NCBI RefSeq assembly: GCF_003048405.1
Contig: NZ_PIQS01000009.1
Location: forward strand, 1-17,160
Reading direction: 5' to 3'
From: Campylobacter concisus
GTDB taxonomy: Bacteria > Campylobacterota > Campylobacteria > Campylobacterales > Campylobacteraceae
DNA length: 17,160 bases
Both the position numbers and the translations under genes were made by a program. The first letter of the stretch is position 1; each line of letters opens with the position of its first letter. The notes beneath the pieces are model-generated. The model saw nothing but the letters and a program-made list of their open reading frames with translations. It was not told the DNA's origin and ran no database searches. This document shows positions 1 to 6,813 of this stretch, in pieces.

Positions 1-40
1 AAGGTGGATGTCATAAGTTCGAGTCTTATAGCGACCACCA
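1..40 (+). tRNA. 3' end of a tRNA, probably tRNA-Val (partial)
   Basis: The segment has a T-arm (ATAAG-TTCGAGT-CTTAT), then AGCGACC, one unpaired A and CCA at 38-40. The matching 5' acceptor strand would be GGTCGCT and lies outside the window with the anticodon. It ends 8 nt before tRNA-Asp, so the two are probably one transcript. The Val assignment rests on remembered Campylobacter tRNA-Val acceptor sequence and is tentative; that this is a tRNA 3' half is clear. Confidence 0.75.
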
Positions 41-48
41 TTTTAGGT

Positions 49-125
49 GCAGCGGTAGTTCAGTTGGTTAGAATGCCGCCCTGTCACGGCGGAGGTCGCG
101 GGTTCGAGCCCCGTCCGCTGCGCCA
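49..125 (+). tRNA. tRNA-Asp (anticodon GTC)
   Basis: This is a complete 77-nt cloverleaf. The acceptor GCAGCGG pairs with CCGCTGC, followed by discriminator G and an encoded CCA. The D-arm contains GTTCAGTTGGTTAGAAT. The anticodon stem CCGCC/GGCGG carries loop CTGTCAC, with anticodon GTC for aspartate. The T-arm is GCGGG-TTCGAGC-CCCGT. It is 8 nt downstream of the preceding tRNA end. Between it and the ribBA promoter (126-358) the DNA is AT-rich and I see no gene in it. Confidence 0.97.
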
Positions 126-358
126 TCTTTTATTCTTTAACTTCCATTTTTCCAGTTATTGTTATTCTTAAAAATAGTGCATTTTATTAAAAATTTATGT
201 TTTAAAATTTTACATATAAAATAAATTGAAAAATAAAATCTAATTTATCGCTACTAAATCGCATATATTTAAAAATAAATCTTTTCTAAAATTTCTAAAT
301 AATTGATACAAGACAAATCAAAATTAATATTTTTATCTCTAAGTTATCAAAAAATCAA

Positions 359-364
359 TATAAT
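359..364 (+). promoter_or_regulatory. -10 box of the ribBA promoter
   Basis: A perfect TATAAT lies 25 nt before the ribBA start codon, with T-rich sequence upstream and no clear -35 box, as is usual for epsilonproteobacterial sigma-70 promoters. Transcription would start near 371. The ribosome binding site AAGGG at 379-383 is 6 nt before the ATG at 390. The short leader leaves no room for an FMN riboswitch. Confidence 0.6.
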
Positions 365-389
365 CGTAAAAATTTAATAAGGGAAATTT

Positions 390-1409
390 ATGGCATTTGA
401 AAATGTATTAAAAGCGATTGAAGATATAAAAAATGGCAAAATGGTAATTATGGTCGATGACGAGGACCGTGAGAATGAAGGAGACTTGGTCTTTTCAGCG
501 GCAAGCAGCGATATGCAAAAGGTAAATTTTGCGATCACTCATGCAAAAGGTGTGCTTTGCCTTGCAATGGATGAAGCAAACGCAAAAAGACTTGATTTGC
601 CACTAATGGTTTCTAAAAATACATCCAGCCACGAAACTGCATTTACTGTCACAATTGACGCAAAGGAAGCAACGACAGGCGTAAGTGCTTATGAGCGTGA
701 TATGACGATTAGACTTGCTGCTAGTACTGATTCGGTGCCTGAAAATTTTGTAAGGCCTGGGCATATATTTCCGCTTATTGCAAAAAAAGGCGGCGTCCTC
801 GTTCGTACAGGTCACACTGAAGGATCAGTTGATCTTTGCAAACTTGCTGGCGTTAGTCCAATGGCAGCGATTTGCGAGATCGTAAAAGAAGATGGCACAA
901 TGGCAAGACGTGATTATTTGGAGGAATTCTGTAAAAAATTTGACCTAAATATGATAAGCGTTTCTGAATTAGTAGAATACAGACTTAGCCACGAAAGCTT
1001 AATAGAAGTTTCGCCCGCAAAGAGTGTAAAAATCTGTGGTTTTGAAGCAAAAAGATATGACATAAAAGATCACGAAAATAAAAATCACGCTGCCTATGTT
1101 TTTGGAGAGATAAAAGCGCAAACTAATGTAAAATTTCAAAAAATAAGCAAAGACCATGAACTTTTAAGCGGAGATAAATTTGATAATTTATTAAAGTCGT
1201 TGGATTTTTTAAATAAAAATGGCGGAGTGTTACTATTTTTAGACAGCAATAAAAGCGATGCAAGCTCACAAAAAGATTATGGCATTGGGGCACAAATTTT
1301 AAAGTATTTTGGCATAAACGAAATTGAGCTTTTAAGCTCAAATAAAAATAAAGAATTTGTAAGCCTTGCAGGTTTTGGTCTTGATATAAAAGGCTATAAA
1401 GAAATTTAA
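390..1409 (+). CDS. ribBA: RibBA: 3,4-dihydroxy-2-butanone 4-phosphate synthase with degenerate GTP cyclohydrolase II-like C-terminus
   Basis: The enzyme converts ribulose 5-phosphate to 3,4-dihydroxy-2-butanone 4-phosphate plus formate, supplying the four-carbon unit of riboflavin in the cytosol. Residues 1-200 form a full RibB domain: the acidic metal-binding loop DDEDRENEGD at 23-32, RPGHIFPL at 122-129 and RTGHTEGSVDLCKLAG at 139-154. Residues 200-339 resemble the tail of GTP cyclohydrolase II (DYGIGAQIL, LAGFGLDI). They lack the zinc-binding cysteine motif (SECLTGD...RCDCG in active RibA) and are short for that domain. I therefore infer that this half is not a GTP cyclohydrolase and that a separate ribA exists elsewhere; Helicobacter and Campylobacter RibBA proteins are known to have this form. 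The gene is monocistronic and converges on panB. The ATG is supported by AAGGG six bases upstream. Confidence 0.95.
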   Translation: MAFENVLKAIEDIKNGKMVIMVDDEDRENEGDLVFSAASSDMQKVNFAITHAKGVLCLAMDEANAKRLDLPLMVSKNTSSHETAFTVTIDAKEATTGVSAYERDMTIRLAASTDSVPENFVRPGHIFPLIAKKGGVLVRTGHTEGSVDLCKLAGVSPMAAICEIVKEDGTMARRDYLEEFCKKFDLNMISVSELVEYRLSHESLIEVSPAKSVKICGFEAKRYDIKDHENKNHAAYVFGEIKAQTNVKFQKISKDHELLSGDKFDNLLKSLDFLNKNGGVLLFLDSNKSDASSQKDYGIGAQILKYFGINEIELLSSNKNKEFVSLAGFGLDIKGYKEI

Positions 1410-1424
1410 ATAGATAGCCTTTTT
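1388..1424. terminator. Bidirectional terminator between ribBA and panB
   Basis: AAAAGGCTAT at 1388-1397 pairs perfectly with ATAGCCTTTT at 1414-1423 over 10 bp, with a 16-nt loop that contains the ribBA stop codon. The arms end in a T run on the plus strand and, by symmetry, also on the minus strand. It therefore suits both convergent genes. The left arm lies inside the last ribBA codons. Confidence 0.6.
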
Positions 1425-1456
1425 ACGCTTTTTATTTAACGCGGATATTAATCATC

Positions 1457-2266
1457 CTAATAGCAAAATTCTTCACTTGGAAAAATTTTGTCTTTTACAT
1501 CATTTGCGTAGGATTGCACACTCTTTCTTACAATATCCGCTCCATCAAGATAGCGTTTTACAAATTTTGGTTTAAAGTCTTCAAAAAATCCAAGCATATC
1601 AGACCATACAAGCACTTGCCCATCGACATTTACCCCAGATCCGATACCAATAACTGGTATATGAACTTGCTTTGTTATCTCGCTAGCCACGCTACTCATC
1701 GTACCCTCAAGCAAGATACCAAACGCTCCAGCTTGCTCAAACGCCAAAGCCTCTTCAATTAATTCTTTTGCCTCGATCTCGCTTCTGCCTTTTATCTTAT
1801 AGCCACCTTCAAATTTATAAAACTGAGGCTTTAAGCCAATGTGAGCCATAACGTTTATGCCCTCTTCACAAAGGCGCTTCACTAAATTTACTTGGTGCAT
1901 GCCAACTTCGAGCTTTACCGCATCGGCATTTGTCTGTTTGAAAAATTTCATCGCATTTTTTATCACTTGCTTTTCATTTGTATAGCTGCCAAATGGCATA
2001 TCAGCCATGATAAAAGTATTTTTAGCCCCGTTACAAACGGCCTTTGTATGATAAAGCATGGTATTCATGTCTGCACCTATCGTGCTTTCTTGCATATTAA
2101 AACTCATATTTAAGCTATCGCCAACCAAAATAATATCAGCATAATCATCAAAAAGCTTAGCAAATAACGCATCATAGGCAGTTATCATTACAATAGGCTC
2201 AATGCCTTTTTTGTTTTTTATATCATTTATGCTTAGTTTTTTCTTCTGAGTTTTTTCATTTTTCAT
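1457..2266 (-). CDS. panB: PanB: 3-methyl-2-oxobutanoate hydroxymethyltransferase
   Basis: PanB (ketopantoate hydroxymethyltransferase) transfers a one-carbon unit from 5,10-methylenetetrahydrofolate to 2-oxoisovalerate, the first committed step of pantothenate and coenzyme A synthesis. Family residues are all present: metal-binding Asp50 in VGDS and Asp89 in MADMPFGSY, Glu120 in KLEVG, HIGLKPQ at 142-148 and the catalytic-type Glu188 in LLEGTM. At 269 residues the length is normal for the family. The frame is open up to a TTG at 2278, but that TTG overlaps the Shine-Dalgarno GGAG (2273-2276), which is 6 nt before the ATG at 2266, so I place the start there. It stands alone: panC and panD are not adjacent. 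It converges on ribBA and diverges from the HPt gene. Confidence 0.95.
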   Translation of the reverse strand: MKNEKTQKKKLSINDIKNKKGIEPIVMITAYDALFAKLFDDYADIILVGDSLNMSFNMQESTIGADMNTMLYHTKAVCNGAKNTFIMADMPFGSYTNEKQVIKNAMKFFKQTNADAVKLEVGMHQVNLVKRLCEEGINVMAHIGLKPQFYKFEGGYKIKGRSEIEAKELIEEALAFEQAGAFGILLEGTMSSVASEITKQVHIPVIGIGSGVNVDGQVLVWSDMLGFFEDFKPKFVKRYLDGADIVRKSVQSYANDVKDKIFPSEEFCY

Positions 2267-2301
2267 TGCAAGCTCCAAGGATTTTTAGCTAAAGGCTAAC
2301 A

Positions 2302-2307
2302 ATTTTA
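2302..2307 (-). promoter_or_regulatory. Extended -10 of the panB promoter
   Basis: On the minus strand TGATAAAAT forms an extended -10 (TGn plus TAAAAT), predicting a transcript start near 2295 and a leader of about 29 nt. It lies back to back with the HPt promoter, only 13 nt away, so the two polymerase footprints would overlap. Confidence 0.5.
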
Positions 2308-2316
2308 TCAAATTTT

Positions 2317-2325
2317 TGCTACAAT
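2317..2325 (+). promoter_or_regulatory. Extended -10 of the HPt gene promoter
   Basis: TGCTACAAT matches the extended -10 consensus TGnTATAAT at eight of nine positions and follows a T-rich tract. Transcription would start near 2332. The ribosome binding site AAGGA at 2340-2344 follows, 7 nt before the ATG at 2352. Confidence 0.55.
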
Positions 2326-2351
2326 TACGCCAATTTCTTAAGGATATAAAA

Positions 2352-2756
2352 ATGGGTATATTAAAAAGGCTTGAAATAGATTACTCTTATGATATAGTTG
2401 AAGAATTTTTATCTCACTATGCTTTAATGTGCGATTTACTCGAGCCTTTGATAATAAATTTAGGAAGAGCTGATAAATATAAAGATAGCATCCTAGAGCT
2501 TACTAGGATTTTTCATAATATTAAATCAGCAGCAGGATTCATGCATCTTGATCCGATATTAAAGCTTACAACTTTAGCTGAAGAGATAACTCAAGAGGCA
2601 AGAAGTCTAAAAGGGCCAGCAAATGATAAATTTATAGATTGGTTGCTACTTATTAGCGATCAGTTTAATAAATATAAAGATGACGTCGAGAACGATTTTG
2701 AATATTTTAGCGTTCTTGAACCAAAAATCATTGATGTGCCTACAAAACTTAACTAA
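2352..2756 (+). CDS. Stand-alone HPt (histidine phosphotransfer) domain protein
   Basis: This 134-residue, mostly helical protein carries the HPt motif HNIKSAAG at residues 55-62. His55 is the predicted phosphorylated residue, Lys58 and Gly62 follow the usual HxxKxxxG spacing, and the rest fits a four-helix bundle. HPt proteins relay phosphoryl groups between receiver domains or from kinases of the CheA/hybrid type. No kinase, receiver or chemotaxis gene is next to it, so its partners cannot be read from context. There is no signal peptide or membrane segment. The start is the ATG preceded by AAGGA; an upstream in-frame TTG at 2316 precedes the predicted transcript start and was rejected. tmRNA begins 26 nt after the stop on the same strand. 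Confidence 0.8.
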   Translation: MGILKRLEIDYSYDIVEEFLSHYALMCDLLEPLIINLGRADKYKDSILELTRIFHNIKSAAGFMHLDPILKLTTLAEEITQEARSLKGPANDKFIDWLLLISDQFNKYKDDVENDFEYFSVLEPKIIDVPTKLN

Positions 2757-2782
2757 ATAATTCACTAACCATTTTATTTTTT

Positions 2783-3141
2783 GGGAGCGACTTGGCTTCG
2801 ACAGGAGCAGAGTGTGTACGGTGGCACGTCGCTTTGAGCAAAGCGTAAAAAGCTCAAATTAAATTTAAACGCAAACAACGTTAATTTCGCTCCTGCTTAC
2901 GCTAAAGCTGCGTAAGTTCAGTTGAGCCTTGCTTAGTCTAATTCTAGCTAGGACAAAAGCAAGTAATTTAGCTAGAGTAGGCTCGCAAAGTGACTGCTTG
3001 CTAGCTGAAATTTTAGTCTTAGTCTAAATTTTGGTTTTGGAAAGTGAGCCTTTTTAGATGAAATTTTCACTTTTGCTAAGCGTGTAGAGGCTGTATGCAT
3101 TTTGTTTTTGGACAGGGGTTCGATCCCCCTCGCTTCCACCA
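2783..3141 (+). ncRNA. ssrA: tmRNA (transfer-messenger RNA)
   Basis: The RNA frees ribosomes stalled on broken messages and tags the unfinished peptide for proteolysis, working with SmpB. The 5' end GGGAGCGACTTGGCTTCGAC and the 3' end (GGTTCGATCCCCCTCGCTTCCACCA, positions 3117-3141) are diagnostic. GGGAGCG pairs with CGCTTCC (one G-U), followed by A and an encoded CCA. The 359-nt length is normal for a one-piece tmRNA. The tag reading frame is listed separately. I see no strong promoter or U-tailed terminator; the 45 nt to the next gene contain only weak AT stems. It converges on the minus-strand block that starts at 3187. Confidence 0.98.
2871..2915 (+). other. tmRNA proteolysis-tag reading frame
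   Basis: From the resume codon GCA at 2871 the frame reads ANNVNFAPAYAKAA and ends at TAA (2913-2915). The two C-terminal alanines are the usual protease recognition end. As recalled, C. jejuni has Lys instead of Asn at position 5 of the tag, so this is a close relative within the genus. Confidence 0.95.
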
Positions 3142-3186
3142 TTTTTATCTAAAAATACAAATAAAAATTTTATTAAATAGCTTAAA

Positions 3187-4074
3187 TTAAAAAAGCTCTT
3201 CTGACTCGAAATAATTTTGTGAAATATTTCGCTCTTTTTCATTGGTATTTACATGAAGCACATAATAGCCTATCTGCGTGTTGCTAGCATCTATTAGCGG
3301 TACCACGCAAAAGTAGTGTGTTTTATAAACGTAAAATTCATATTCTTTAAAATTAATATCACGCAAAAAACCTACTATGTTTAAATTTGCACTGCTTAAA
3401 TTTTCGATGTAATAATCATTTAAAATTTGATCACTTGGAATGCTTTTACGAGATGGCATCTTGTCTTTAGCTAAAAGAACAAATAGATCAATTCCTTGCT
3501 TTTTAAAATAATTTCCAAGTGAGTCAAAATTTAACAAAACCTCGATGTTGCCAATAATTTTACCATCACGTATTACGTTTGAGACAGCCCTTATATGCGT
3601 TCCAGCATACCACGCCTCGATGCCGACCATGGGCTTGTTTTGATGCCTTGACTCTTGCACTAAAAACCTACTACTAGCGATCATATCGCCATATCTGTTT
3701 AGATCCCAACTCCTTACATAGCTTTTTAGATCTTTATCATAAATATGAAGCTTAATGTTGTTATACATCGATGCTGCGCCAAGGGTTTTGGTTAAATTTT
3801 CGATATTTTTTATACATTCATCGCGGCTTTGCCCTAGCAAGCACATTTGTATAGACTCATTTTGAGCAAGCAGGATAGAGATCGCCATTGATGAAAATTT
3901 CTCATCATCTATACTTTTATTAAGCTGTTTTACCTGGTAATCGAAAAAGACTCGCATATTATTTTGCATCTTTTCAGCCATATAAGAGCTGTAAAGAAAG
4001 TAAAAAAGCCCTCCAAGTACTATGATAAAGATAAAAACGATATAGAAATTAAGATATTTTTTATATTTATTCAA
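3187..4074 (-). CDS. Membrane-anchored periplasmic Cache-type sensor protein without an output domain
   Basis: The 295-residue protein has a lysine-rich N-terminus, one hydrophobic segment at about residues 8-30, then a soluble, presumably periplasmic, region. The motifs RSWDLNRYGD (121-130) and GIEAWYAGTHIRAV (151-164) look like the double Cache sensory domain found in sensor kinases and chemoreceptors (dCache_3-like, from memory). The chain stops soon after the sensory domain, with no second membrane segment, HAMP, kinase, GGDEF or methyl-accepting region. The start is TTG at 4074, overlapping the HIT gene stop by 8 nt, with AAGGG upstream; the next in-frame ATG would remove the membrane anchor. 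It is last in the permease-HIT-sensor block and ends 45 nt from tmRNA. Ligand and partner are unknown. It could be a truncated chemoreceptor or a true stand-alone sensor. Confidence 0.7.
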   Translation of the reverse strand: MNKYKKYLNFYIVFIFIIVLGGLFYFLYSSYMAEKMQNNMRVFFDYQVKQLNKSIDDEKFSSMAISILLAQNESIQMCLLGQSRDECIKNIENLTKTLGAASMYNNIKLHIYDKDLKSYVRSWDLNRYGDMIASSRFLVQESRHQNKPMVGIEAWYAGTHIRAVSNVIRDGKIIGNIEVLLNFDSLGNYFKKQGIDLFVLLAKDKMPSRKSIPSDQILNDYYIENLSSANLNIVGFLRDINFKEYEFYVYKTHYFCVVPLIDASNTQIGYYVLHVNTNEKERNISQNYFESEELF

Positions 4075-4438
4075 AACTAGCCCTTAACTTTTCTTCTAAA
4101 AATTTTGCAAATTTCTTAAATTCTGGCAACACAAGCTCACTTTTTCTTTTTGGATTAGCCCAAACGCTATCTGGGAAAAATGCGTCATCACTAAATCTAG
4201 CAATAACATGAATATGCACGTGTGGCACGTAGTTTCCAAAGCTTGCAATGTTTATTTTGGTTGGTTTATAAAACTCAAGCATCGCCTTTTCAGCTACTAG
4301 CATCGCTTCAAATAGCCTTGCCCTACTCGCTTCATCGCAATCGCTTAGCTCACGAAATGGCTTAATGGTAAAAATTTTTATCCATGGAAGTTCGTTGTCT
4401 TCACGCTCGATTTTTATAAATTTATCTTCATAGATCAT
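4067..4438 (-). CDS. HIT-family (histidine triad) nucleotide-binding protein
   Basis: The 123-residue protein carries the histidine triad HVHIHVI at residues 73-79 near its C-terminal third, the signature of HIT hydrolases and transferases acting on nucleotide phosphoramidates or dinucleotides. The middle histidine (His75 or 77 depending on alignment) forms the nucleotidyl intermediate in this family. The substrate cannot be told from sequence. It lacks the N-terminal cysteines of zinc-binding HIT proteins and looks like the short single-domain type. The ATG has AGGAA six bases upstream. It lies 15 nt after the permease gene and overlaps the sensor gene by 8 nt, so the three are very likely co-transcribed and the last two translationally coupled. 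Confidence 0.85.
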   Translation of the reverse strand: MIYEDKFIKIEREDNELPWIKIFTIKPFRELSDCDEASRARLFEAMLVAEKAMLEFYKPTKINIASFGNYVPHVHIHVIARFSDDAFFPDSVWANPKRKSELVLPEFKKFAKFLEEKLRASFE

Positions 4439-4453
4439 ATTTGTTCCTATTTT

Positions 4454-5494
4454 TTATACAAAATTTCTCTCTCTTAAAAGCGTATAAAGCTTGATAGTCG
4501 AGATAAAAAATGTCACAATCGCCGGTCCAAGGATCACACCCCAAAACCCAAATGTCGTGATACCTGCGAGCATCGCAAAGAATATAAGAAGTTCATTTAT
4601 CTTTGTTGGTATTTTGACTAGCTTTGAGTTTATAAATTTAATAACAAGTGGCTTTAAAAGCGTATCAGCTGCAAATGAGATCACTACGATCGTATAAATT
4701 GCGATAGTTATCGCTGCTGCTGTGTTGCCATTTGCAAACTCATAAATGCTAATAGGCGCCCACGCCAAAATACCGCCAACAACTGGGATTAGTGAAGCAA
4801 AGCTAAAAAAGATGCCAGTTAGCACGCCGTCATAGCCGTAAAAGCTTGTGATAATAGCAAATAAAAAGCCTTGGATTATCATATTTGCAATGGTTGAGTA
4901 AAAAACGACACTCATCACGTTACCAACTTCGCTTAAAATAGACTCTGTGTCATCTTGCTTTAGCGGAAGTGCATATTTTAGATAGCTGATTAGTTCATTG
5001 CCATAAAGATTGCAAAAGAAGAAAAAGACCAAAATAATGATCATATCAACGCCAAATTTAAGGCTTAACTTGCCCAGGCTTGCAAGATTTGTCGCAAGTT
5101 GAGAAAAAAGCATCTTAATATCAAGTCCACCGATAAATTCTTTTATCTTTGGCTCTAAAAAATTTATCGACTCAGGCATCCTAAAATCATAATTTTTGAT
5201 AAATTCGATAGTCTTTGTGACATTGTTTATATCAAAGCCAGCTGCGTATTTTGCGATCTCAACCACCGCATAAAGAAGTGGGGCGATAAATAAGCAAAGA
5301 AGTACAGATGTGGTAAGAGCCGATGAAAGCGTCTTGCGGTTTTTAGTGAGCGATAAAAATGCGATTTGGACATTTGAAACCGCGACAGCAAGCAGTGCAG
5401 CGATAAAAATATCAAGCAGATATGGTTTAAAAAGATAGACCACTAAAGCCAAAGCACAAAATACAAAAATTCCAAAAAATAGTCTATTGTTCAT
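4454..5494 (-). CDS. AI-2E family (DUF20) inner-membrane permease
   Basis: The 346-residue, strongly hydrophobic protein has about eight membrane segments. The N-terminal pair (residues 5-45) and the C-terminal stretch FGFWGVILGPAIVTFF are typical of the PerM/TqsA/DUF20 family. Some members export autoinducer-2, but most are uncharacterised transporters, some for sodium/proton exchange, so quorum sensing should not be assumed. In C. jejuni, as I recall, a member of this family (amaA) lies next to ruvB; here the same gene lies two places downstream of ruvB, which suggests conserved context. The ATG is preceded by AAGGGAG and by its own extended -10 promoter. The HIT gene follows after 15 nt. 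Confidence 0.85.
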   Translation of the reverse strand: MNNRLFFGIFVFCALALVVYLFKPYLLDIFIAALLAVAVSNVQIAFLSLTKNRKTLSSALTTSVLLCLFIAPLLYAVVEIAKYAAGFDINNVTKTIEFIKNYDFRMPESINFLEPKIKEFIGGLDIKMLFSQLATNLASLGKLSLKFGVDMIIILVFFFFCNLYGNELISYLKYALPLKQDDTESILSEVGNVMSVVFYSTIANMIIQGFLFAIITSFYGYDGVLTGIFFSFASLIPVVGGILAWAPISIYEFANGNTAAAITIAIYTIVVISFAADTLLKPLVIKFINSKLVKIPTKINELLIFFAMLAGITTFGFWGVILGPAIVTFFISTIKLYTLLRERNFV

Positions 5495-5516
5495 CTTGCT
5501 CCCTTAAAATGGGGTA

Positions 5517-5525
5517 ATTATAGCA
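5517..5525 (-). promoter_or_regulatory. Extended -10 of the permease-HIT-sensor operon
   Basis: On the minus strand TGCTATAAT is a perfect extended -10. Transcription would start near 5510, leaving a leader of about 16 nt that contains the AAGGGAG ribosome binding site. The remaining 185 nt up to the zinc-ribbon gene stop at 5711 contain no convincing gene; they hold several short GCTAGC/CTAGC-type inverted repeats but no hairpin with a U tract. Confidence 0.65.
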
Positions 5526-5710
5526 AATTTATCAAAGCTGCTAATTTGCTTCACAAATTTGCTCAATCTCTTTGCCATCAAGCTTGCAAAGCTAGCAAGT
5601 GTGGCTAGGCTTTTGGCATTTCTAGCATGCTACTGGTGCTTAGTAAATTTAGATAAATTTATAGTTTTACGCAAAATTTCTAGCTCAAAAGCTCCTATAA
5701 ATTTAGCCTT

Positions 5711-6790
5711 TTACGTGCATTGAAAATTTGCCCCAATGATCCCACACTCATCACAGATTTGAACATATATAGTTCCCTCGCCATCTACTAGACTTCCAAG
5801 AGGAATTTGCGCTAGATATTTCATGCTTTTGCTACATTTTGGACATTTTAAATGCTCAGAATCTTGCTCCCACTGCGGATATCCACCAAGTAAAATTTCG
5901 CTATCTATCATATATGAGTAGTGAGCGCAAACCTCGCTAGCTAGCTCAAATTTTTGCCCATCGAGCGTTGCCACAGCATCTCTTAAATAATCTTCACTAT
6001 CACCCTCGCCCACTATCTCTGTTTGCACGCTATTGCCGTCATTTTGGCAAAAATACTGCACAAGGCTAACGCATGTCGGGCAAAATTTAAGCACAGCGTC
6101 GTTTTTAAGCTCTAGCCCAAGTCGCTTTAGGCTCTCTTTTTTGATTGTAAATTCCAGCATCTCGCTGTTACAAAATTTACATTTTTCATCATTTGCTGCT
6201 TTAAATTTAATGCTTGCATCTGCGTTTTGGCTTGACTCACATGTAAAACACTTATCAAAAACTAGGCTTTTTCTCTTGCCGCTCTCATCAAAGCTCCAGC
6301 CAGCAACCTGAGCGTACGCGTCAGTATCGACGTAAAGCTTTGCTTTCCAAGGCTTTGGCGCTTTATAGAGCTTAAAAAATAGCTCCCTTACCACCTCATC
6401 GCCCTGCCAGGCAAGTGCGCAAAGGATGTGATTGATTTTTACCATATTCTCAGCGCCATTTAGACTATTTATGAGCTCATCTCTTACATCACTTGAGGCG
6501 TTTTTGTAAATTTCAAACGGATAGTACTCGCCCTGCTTGGTCACTTCTTTTATTATCTGCTCGTCGCAAATGCCATGCAGGTAGAAAATATAGACAAGAT
6601 CGCTGTAAATTTCATCATATTTGCCTATCTCGCCTGTGTGAGCTAGGACATTTTTTAACTTTTGTTTGATCTCATCTTTGCTTAAGCCTTGATAAAACTC
6701 CAGCTTCTCTTTTTGTCTGCAATCATAGCAGATCCCATCAAAGTAAATCGTCCTTTGCTTGCACTTAGGACAAAGATGTGGCTCGCCCAT
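5711..6790 (-). CDS. Multi-zinc-ribbon protein, YwqG/DUF1963-like C-terminus, function unknown
   Basis: I do not recognise a characterised homologue. The 359-residue soluble protein contains five CxxC pairs that could form zinc knuckles: C7/C10 with C21/C24 at the N-terminus, C181/C184, C204/C207, C237/C240, then C316/C319 with C346/C349 at the C-terminus. Between the first and second groups lies a helical, cysteine-poor region (30-150). The C-terminal part has LLGGYPQWEQ (300-309) followed by CPKC...MKYLAQIPLG, a pattern like DUF1963/YwqG proteins (from memory, moderate confidence). There is no signal peptide or membrane segment. Start ATG has GGAG six bases upstream. It begins 23 nt after the ruvB stop, so it is likely co-transcribed with ruvB, but that does not prove a role in DNA repair. 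Confidence 0.7.
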   Translation of the reverse strand: MGEPHLCPKCKQRTIYFDGICYDCRQKEKLEFYQGLSKDEIKQKLKNVLAHTGEIGKYDEIYSDLVYIFYLHGICDEQIIKEVTKQGEYYPFEIYKNASSDVRDELINSLNGAENMVKINHILCALAWQGDEVVRELFFKLYKAPKPWKAKLYVDTDAYAQVAGWSFDESGKRKSLVFDKCFTCESSQNADASIKFKAANDEKCKFCNSEMLEFTIKKESLKRLGLELKNDAVLKFCPTCVSLVQYFCQNDGNSVQTEIVGEGDSEDYLRDAVATLDGQKFELASEVCAHYSYMIDSEILLGGYPQWEQDSEHLKCPKCSKSMKYLAQIPLGSLVDGEGTIYVQICDECGIIGANFQCT

Positions 6791-6813
6791 TTTTGCTCCA
6801 AATTTAAATTTTG

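Noticed and set aside
3117..3190. tmRNA 3' end as an integration site for a mobile island
   Set aside because: No integrase gene, no repeated copy of the tmRNA end in the window, and the following genes look chromosomal.
3142..3200. Hairpin AGCTT...AAGCT as a shared terminator for tmRNA and the sensor operon
   Set aside because: The stem is only about five base pairs and is not followed by a U run on either strand.
4454..5494. Autoinducer-2 exporter implied by the family name
   Set aside because: The AI-2E family is functionally mixed and there is no luxS or signalling gene here.
5526..5710. Possible decayed gene between the zinc-ribbon gene and the permease gene
   Set aside because: All frames contain stops within about 25 codons and I recognise no protein motif; the short GCTAGC-type repeats do not form a convincing structure.
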